Assembly: GCA_027459285.1 (NCBI GenBank)
Contig: DAIDIQ010000069.1
Coordinates: 1 to 33,737 of the forward strand
DNA: 33,737 nt
DNA from: Acetobacteraceae bacterium
Lineage (GTDB): Bacteria; Pseudomonadota; Alphaproteobacteria; Acetobacterales; Acetobacteraceae
Direction: 5' to 3'
Below the pieces are notes generated by a model. That model saw nothing but the letters and a program-made list of their open reading frames with translations. It ran no database searches and was not told the origin of the DNA. Of this stretch, positions 29,599 through 33,737 are shown piece after piece; position 1 is the first letter of the stretch; each line of letters opens with the position of its first letter. The position numbers and the translations under genes were made by a program.

Positions 29599-30420
29599 TC
29601 ATCTGTCGCCGCCATCCGCGCCGCTCCCGGCGCGGGCATAACGGGAAGCGGAGTATTGGCGTGACAGGTTCGGGCCAAGCGTCAGTCGCGCCGCGTTATA
29701 CGCGTCCCAATCCGCCATATCCGGCAGGGAGGGAATGGTCACCACCTCCCCGGCATCGAACCCGGCCATCGCCGCATCCACCATCGTCTCGGCGTCCATC
29801 ATCATCTCGGCCGGAAACGCCGTGCCATCGGCACCGGCATTGGTCAAAAATCCGGTGCGGATAACGCCAGGCAAAACCACCTGCACCCGTACATTGCTGC
29901 CCGCCAATTCCTTATGCATCGAAAGCGAGAGATTGAGCACGAAGGCCTTGGTGCCGCTATAGACCCCATCGAATAATTCCGGCAGCACCGCCAGCGCCGA
30001 CGACATATTCACGATCGCGCCCCGACCCGCCGCCGCGAAGCGCGTTGCCGCCGTGGCGGCAAGCCGCGTCACCGCCGTCACATTCAGCATGATCATTGCC
30101 TCCAGCCTGTCGATATCGGCATTGATCAGCCCAGGCGGCGCGCCCACCCCGGCATTATTCACCAAAAAGGCAATCGTGTCGTCCTCCCGCAGCCGCGCCA
30201 CCACGCGTTGAATGCCCGCGCTCTCGGCTAGGTCGGCGCGCATCGTCTCCACCGCAACGCCGTGCCGCATGGCGGCATGCGCCACCTGCGTCAGCCGCCC
30301 GGTATCCCGCCCGACCAGCAGCAGATCATGGCCGCGTCGCGCCAGCCTGTCGGCATAAACCGCGCCAATCCCGCCCGACGCGCCGGTAATCAGCGCCGTG
30401 CTCCGAACCGATGGAACCAT
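29599..30420 (-). CDS. Short-chain dehydrogenase/reductase
   Basis: 273 residues from the ATG at 30420; an in-frame TTG at 30438 is the only other start. It has the Rossmann glycine motif TGASGGIG (about 12-19), the cofactor-binding D in RADLAE, NNAGVG, the serine in NMSSALAVLPE, and the catalytic YSGTKAF (Tyr-x-x-x-Lys). The motif and length match the classical SDR family; NAD or NADP preference is unclear, though R after VG in LLLVGRD suggests NADP. It oxidises or reduces an alcohol/ketone of unknown type. It lies directly upstream of two hydrolase genes on the same strand and probably heads their transcript. Confidence 0.93.
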   Translation of the reverse strand: MVPSVRSTALITGASGGIGAVYADRLARRGHDLLLVGRDTGRLTQVAHAAMRHGVAVETMRADLAESAGIQRVVARLREDDTIAFLVNNAGVGAPPGLINADIDRLEAMIMLNVTAVTRLAATAATRFAAAGRGAIVNMSSALAVLPELFDGVYSGTKAFVLNLSLSMHKELAGSNVRVQVVLPGVIRTGFLTNAGADGTAFPAEMMMDAETMVDAAMAGFDAGEVVTIPSLPDMADWDAYNAARLTLGPNLSRQYSASRYARAGSGADGGDR

Positions 30421-30486
30421 CGCCTCACATCCTCTCAATTCCGCCAGATTGGCGCGCCTGCATCGGTTGGGCGCCCGGAACCGCTC

Positions 30487-31059
30487 TCAGCGCGCCGCCG
30501 CCTGCATTTCGCCCTGCAAATCCTGCAACCGCTTCAGGTTGGTCTTCAGCACCGCCAAGGCTTTTTTTGAAATCGCGCGCAATTTCGGGTCGCCATTGGG
30601 TTCGCCCGCCATCTGCTCGGCGCGCTGTATCACCTGCTTGTGCAGGTCGATTTCATCCTCGAAGAACTGCTGGTCGTAATCGTAAGATCCCGTGGTCAAA
30701 ACCGACCCCAGCCGGGTCTGCAGATCGGACCGGCTCTCGAATGTCGCCTGGTCCGGCCAGATTATTCCGTCCTGTGCCGCAATCGGCTGCACCGTCGCAT
30801 AAACCGTGTTCGCCTCCGACAGCAGGTCGCTCGCCAACGCCGCGATGCGCGGATCCGGCTTGCTCGCCAGCTCATTGCCAAGCAAATCCCGGTCGGTCTC
30901 GACCAGATTGTACAAATTCGTGATGAACGCGAGGTCGAACGCGCTCGCATGGCTGCTTGCCGCCGTCGTCGCCTCGGTTTGCCCACAACCGGCAAGCCCC
31001 GCGCAAATCAGCGCCGCCGCGACCAGGCCGCGGCCGTGAAAACTCTCGAACATAGCCAT
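30487..31059 (-). CDS. DUF4142-family outer-membrane or periplasmic lipoprotein
   Basis: 190 residues from the ATG at 31059 (a second ATG at 31053 is equally plausible from spacing to GGGGA). The N-terminus has a basic residue then a hydrophobic core ending in the lipobox LAGC (VAAALICAGLAGCGQTEA), so it should be lipid-modified on Cys. The rest is helical and looks like DUF4142 (FITNLYNLVETDRDLLGNELA, YDYDQQFFEDEIDLHKQVIQ, KTNLKRLQDLQGEM, described separately). DUF4142 proteins are ferritin-like helical bundles of unknown function, common in Proteobacteria and sometimes linked to stress. It is divergent from the LysR gene, with about 160 nt between starts. Confidence 0.85.
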   Translation of the reverse strand: MAMFESFHGRGLVAAALICAGLAGCGQTEATTAASSHASAFDLAFITNLYNLVETDRDLLGNELASKPDPRIAALASDLLSEANTVYATVQPIAAQDGIIWPDQATFESRSDLQTRLGSVLTTGSYDYDQQFFEDEIDLHKQVIQRAEQMAGEPNGDPKLRAISKKALAVLKTNLKRLQDLQGEMQAAAR

Positions 31060-31221
31060 GATCCCCGTCCTATCGGTGGGTTGACGCAGTGTGTGTCGCC
31101 CCCGGGCTCCGTGCCTGAGGCCAGTCGGCACCTTGGTCCGACGCCTGGCAAATTTGTTGCTGCGCACCCGCCGCACAATCTGCTAATCGCTGCAATCACT
31201 TTTCCGTGGAATGGAAAAATC

Positions 31222-32115
31222 ATGGATCGGCTCGATGCAATGGCGACGCTTCTCGCCGTCGTGGATACCGGCAGCTTCACCGCCGCCTCCCGCAAGCTGC
31301 ACGTGCCCATCACCACCGTCAGCCGGCGCATCGCCGAGCTCGAGGCGCATCTGCGCACCCGCCTCCTGCAACGCACCACCCGCAAACTCACCCTGACCGA
31401 TGCCGGCATCCCATATATCGCCGCGTGCCGCAGCGTCATCGAACAGCTGGAGGAGGCCGAGCGTGCCGCGGCCGGTGAATATCAAAGCCCCCGCGGCGAC
31501 CTCACCATCAGCGCGCCGCTCATCTGCCGCGCGCACCTGCTGCCCGTCATTGCCGAATTCCTCACCCAATTCGTCGATATCCGCGTCAATTTCCGCTTCA
31601 CCGACCATCTGGTCGATCTGCACGATGACCGGATCGATGTCGCCATCCGCGTCGGCAACCTGCCTGACAGCAACCGCCACGCGCGCCGCGTCGGCACCAT
31701 GCACCGCATCGTCTGCGCCAGCCCCGATTATCTCGCCCGGCGGGGCGAGCCAAAATCACTGACCGATCTCGATGCGCATGATTGCATCTGCAACGAGCTT
31801 TTCGACCCACAGGGAATCTGGCGCTTCGTCACCCCGACCGGCGTGGCGGACGTGCCGGTCAGGCCGCGGGTCACCTTCAACACCACCGAGGCCACGATCG
31901 ACGCGGGCCTCGCCGGCCTCGGCCTGCTCCGCGTCTATTCCGCCCTCATCACCCCCGCCATCCGCGCCGGCGATCTCCGCCCCGTGTTGTCCGAATTTCC
32001 TCAACCCGGCGTCCCGGTGCACCTGCTGCACGACGGCGCCAGCATGGCGCCACTCAAGGTCCGCGCCTTCGTCGATTTCTGCGCCCCGCGCATGCAGGCC
32101 CGCATCATGGCCTGA
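31222..32115 (+). CDS. LysR-family transcriptional regulator
   Basis: 297 residues from the ATG at 31222, the typical length. The N-terminal helix-turn-helix is MATLLAVVDTGSFTAASRKL with VPITTVSRRIAELEAHLRTR, followed by the LLQRTTRKLTLTDAG wing. The C-terminal effector domain (about 90-295) includes GDLTISAPLICRAHLLPVI and DVAIRVGNLPDSNRHARRVG, characteristic of the LysR subgroup that often acts next to quinone or aromatic-compound oxidoreductases. LysR proteins usually activate a neighbouring gene when a co-inducer binds and repress their own. Candidate targets are the divergent DUF4142 lipoprotein and the downstream amidase, 96 nt away; neither is established. No operator was recognised. 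Confidence 0.94.
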   Translation: MDRLDAMATLLAVVDTGSFTAASRKLHVPITTVSRRIAELEAHLRTRLLQRTTRKLTLTDAGIPYIAACRSVIEQLEEAERAAAGEYQSPRGDLTISAPLICRAHLLPVIAEFLTQFVDIRVNFRFTDHLVDLHDDRIDVAIRVGNLPDSNRHARRVGTMHRIVCASPDYLARRGEPKSLTDLDAHDCICNELFDPQGIWRFVTPTGVADVPVRPRVTFNTTEATIDAGLAGLGLLRVYSALITPAIRAGDLRPVLSEFPQPGVPVHLLHDGASMAPLKVRAFVDFCAPRMQARIMA

Positions 32116-32211
32116 CCCCCACACAAGGCCAGCCATTTTTCAGGCTTGACCTTCCTCCCGCCCCACCCTGATGAGAGGGGCAAACACCGCCAGACAAGGA
32201 AAGCCAAGCGC

Positions 32212-33737
32212 ATGGGTCTCGCCTCTCGTCTCACCTGGCTCGCCGGCCTTGTCGGCGCCGCCGTCTGGCTCACCAGCCCGGCCGAGGCCGCCCGCCTCGA
32301 TCTCGCCACCGCCACCATCCCTGAGCTTCAAGCCGCATTGCAAGGCGGCCGCCTCACCTCGGTCCAACTCGTCCGCTTCTATCTCGCCCGCATCGCCCGG
32401 ATCGATCGTGGCCCGCACGGCCTGCACGCCGTGCTCGCCATCAACCCCGACGCACTGAAGGATGCCGCGGCGCGAGACCGTGAACGCCACGAGACGGGCG
32501 CGCGCGGCCCGCTGTTCGGCATTCCCATCCTGGTCAAGGATAATATCGACACGGCCGACCCCATGCCCACCACCGCCGGCTCCCTGGCGCTCATCAGGAA
32601 TTTCCGGCACGATTCCCCCGCCATCGCGCATCTGCGCGCCGCCGGCGTCATTATTCTCGGCAAAACCAATCTCAGCGAATGGGCCAATTACCGCTCCAGC
32701 AATGCAAGTTCGGGCTGGAGCGCGGTCGGCGGCCTCACCCGCAACCCGTACGATCTCTCGCGCACCGCCTGCGGCTCCTCCTCGGGCAGCGCCGCCGCGG
32801 TCGCCGCCGGCCTCGCCCCCGCGGCACTCGGCACCGAAACCGATGGCTCCATCACCTGCCCCTCCGCCATGCAGGGTCTGGCCGGCCTCAAGCCCTCGGT
32901 CGGCCTCGTCTCGCGCACCGGCGTCGTGCCCATCTCCCACAGCCAGGATACCCCCGGCCCCATCGCCCACACCGTCGCCGATGCCGCGCTGCTCATGTCC
33001 GTCATGGCCGGGCACGACGCGGCAGACCCCGCAACCCTCGCCGCGCCCAGCCTCAACCACCAATTCGCCACCCTCACCCCCGCCTCGCTCAAGGGCGTGC
33101 GCCTCGGCGTCTGGCACTACCCGCCCAACCAGTTGCCGATGGTCGATCCGCTCTACGCCGCCGCGCTCGACCGCCTGAAAAAAGCCGGCGCCGTCCTGGT
33201 GCCCGTCGCCATGCCCGACACCACCAAAATCGGCCAGGACGAAGCCATCGTGCTGAAAACCGAAATCAAGCCCGACATGGCGCATTACCTCGCCGGCGCG
33301 CCCAAATCCGTCGCCAGCCGCACCTTGGCCGATCTCATCGCCTTCAACGCCGCAACCCCGGCCGAAACCCGCTGGTTCGGCCAGGACCTGTTCATCGCCG
33401 CCGAGCAAACCAACGGCCTGACAGACCCCGCCTACCTTACCGCCCGCGCCGAATCCGCCCACCTCGCCGGGCCGGACGGCATCGACAAACTCCTCACCGA
33501 AAACCACCTCGCCGCCCTCATCGCCCCCACCACCGGCCCTGCCTGGAAAATAGACCTGATCGACGGCGATAACGGCGGCATCCCCGCCGCCTCCACCCTG
33601 CCCGCGGTCGCCGGCTACCCCCACCTCACCGTGCCAATGGGCCTGGTGGACGGCCTGCCGGTCGGCCTCAGCTTCATCGGCACACGCTGGGACGACGCCC
33701 ATATTCTCGCCCTGGGTGAGGCATTCGAGGCCATCAC
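32212..33737 (+). CDS. Exported amidase-signature-family enzyme (3' end outside window)
   Basis: The frame is open for 508 codons to the right edge. A signal peptide (about 1-26, [20 protein letters not shown], ending SPAEA) precedes the catalytic part. Amidase-signature residues are visible: the Lys in [14 protein letters not shown], the cis-Ser of [20 protein letters not shown], and the nucleophile Ser in [19 protein letters not shown]. The later segment [10 protein letters not shown] and [22 protein letters not shown] is usual near the C-terminus, so only a short tail is missing. These Ser-cisSer-Lys hydrolases cleave amides; the periplasmic location, with no GatB/GatC-like partner, argues against tRNA-dependent transamidation. 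It may be co-regulated by the LysR protein just upstream. Confidence 0.95.
   Translation, partial: MGLASRLTWLAGLVGAAVWLTSPAEAARLDLATATIPELQAALQGGRLTSVQLVRFYLARIARIDRGPHGLHAVLAINPDALKDAAARDRERHETGARGPLFGIPILVKDNIDTADPMPTTAGSLALIRNFRHDSPAIAHLRAAGVIILGKTNLSEWANYRSSNASSGWSAVGGLTRNPYDLSRTACGSSSGSAAAVAAGLAPAALGTETDGSITCPSAMQGLAGLKPSVGLVSRTGVVPISHSQDTPGPIAHTVADAALLMSVMAGHDAADPATLAAPSLNHQFATLTPASLKGVRLGVWHYPPNQLPMVDPLYAAALDRLKKAGAVLVPVAMPDTTKIGQDEAIVLKTEIKPDMAHYLAGAPKSVASRTLADLIAFNAATPAETRWFGQDLFIAAEQTNGLTDPAYLTARAESAHLAGPDGIDKLLTENHLAALIAPTTGPAWKIDLIDGDNGGIPAASTLPAVAGYPHLTVPMGLVDGLPVGLSFIGTRWDDAHILALGEAFEAI

Noticed and set aside
30640-31221. Long upstream extension of the LysR gene
   Set aside because: It overlaps the DUF4142 gene antisense; the helix-turn-helix begins at the ATG at 31222.

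Overview
The window is a densely packed, GC-rich chromosomal segment from a Gram-negative bacterium. It most likely comes from an alphaproteobacterium of the Acetobacteraceae/Rhodospirillales type. This rests on a fused shikimate kinase/3-dehydroquinate synthase, the small gene-xerD-accA block divergent from it, the aroQ-accB-accC operon, tRNA genes with encoded CCA, and a FecI-FecR-TonB receptor system. Genus assignment is inference; no rRNA is present.

Layout. 1-4130: core genes (accA, running off the left edge; xerD; a 48-aa membrane peptide; a fused aroKB; rpmB). 4131-4980: a tRNA island (Leu-CAA and Cys-GCA on minus, Leu-UAA on plus) with two copies of a large palindromic repeat. 5000-10785: a four-gene minus-strand operon (AceE-like transketolase, sulfotransferase-like protein, two-part glycosyltransferase with DUF4214, MarR regulator). 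11176-12395: wrbA and a divergent VOC/PhnB protein, with a palindromic operator candidate on the wrbA promoter. 12458-14125: an exported GH37 trehalase. 14312-18693: a FecI-like sigma factor, FecR-like anti-sigma factor and STN-containing TonB receptor, probably an iron or siderophore signalling/uptake system. 18832-21158: aroQ-accB-accC. 21235-25680: an accessory block with an exported SGNH hydrolase facing a TPR protein with a GANCEFG-type C-terminal domain, then an acyl carrier protein and an AMP-forming acyl ligase. 25813-33737: an EamA transporter, three alpha/beta-hydrolases of different subfamilies, an SDR, a DUF4142 lipoprotein, a LysR regulator and an exported amidase cut by the right edge.

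How the parts connect. accA at the left and accB/accC in the middle supply three of the four acetyl-CoA carboxylase polypeptides; aroKB and aroQ give three shikimate-pathway activities. The sulfotransferase/glycosyltransferase operon and the TPR-ACP-ligase block both look like surface-glycan or glycoconjugate decoration, but their products cannot be deduced.

The most interesting non-coding signal is an AT-rich stem-loop family (about 35-43 nt, at least six copies including degenerate ones) at gene ends. One locus carries two copies head-to-head, with a different but still perfectly paired stem in the second. The second is the near-perfect 36-bp inverted repeat that occurs twice around the tRNA genes. 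The best candidate for an under-described protein system is the TPR/GANCEFG protein + ACP + acyl-AMP ligase block.
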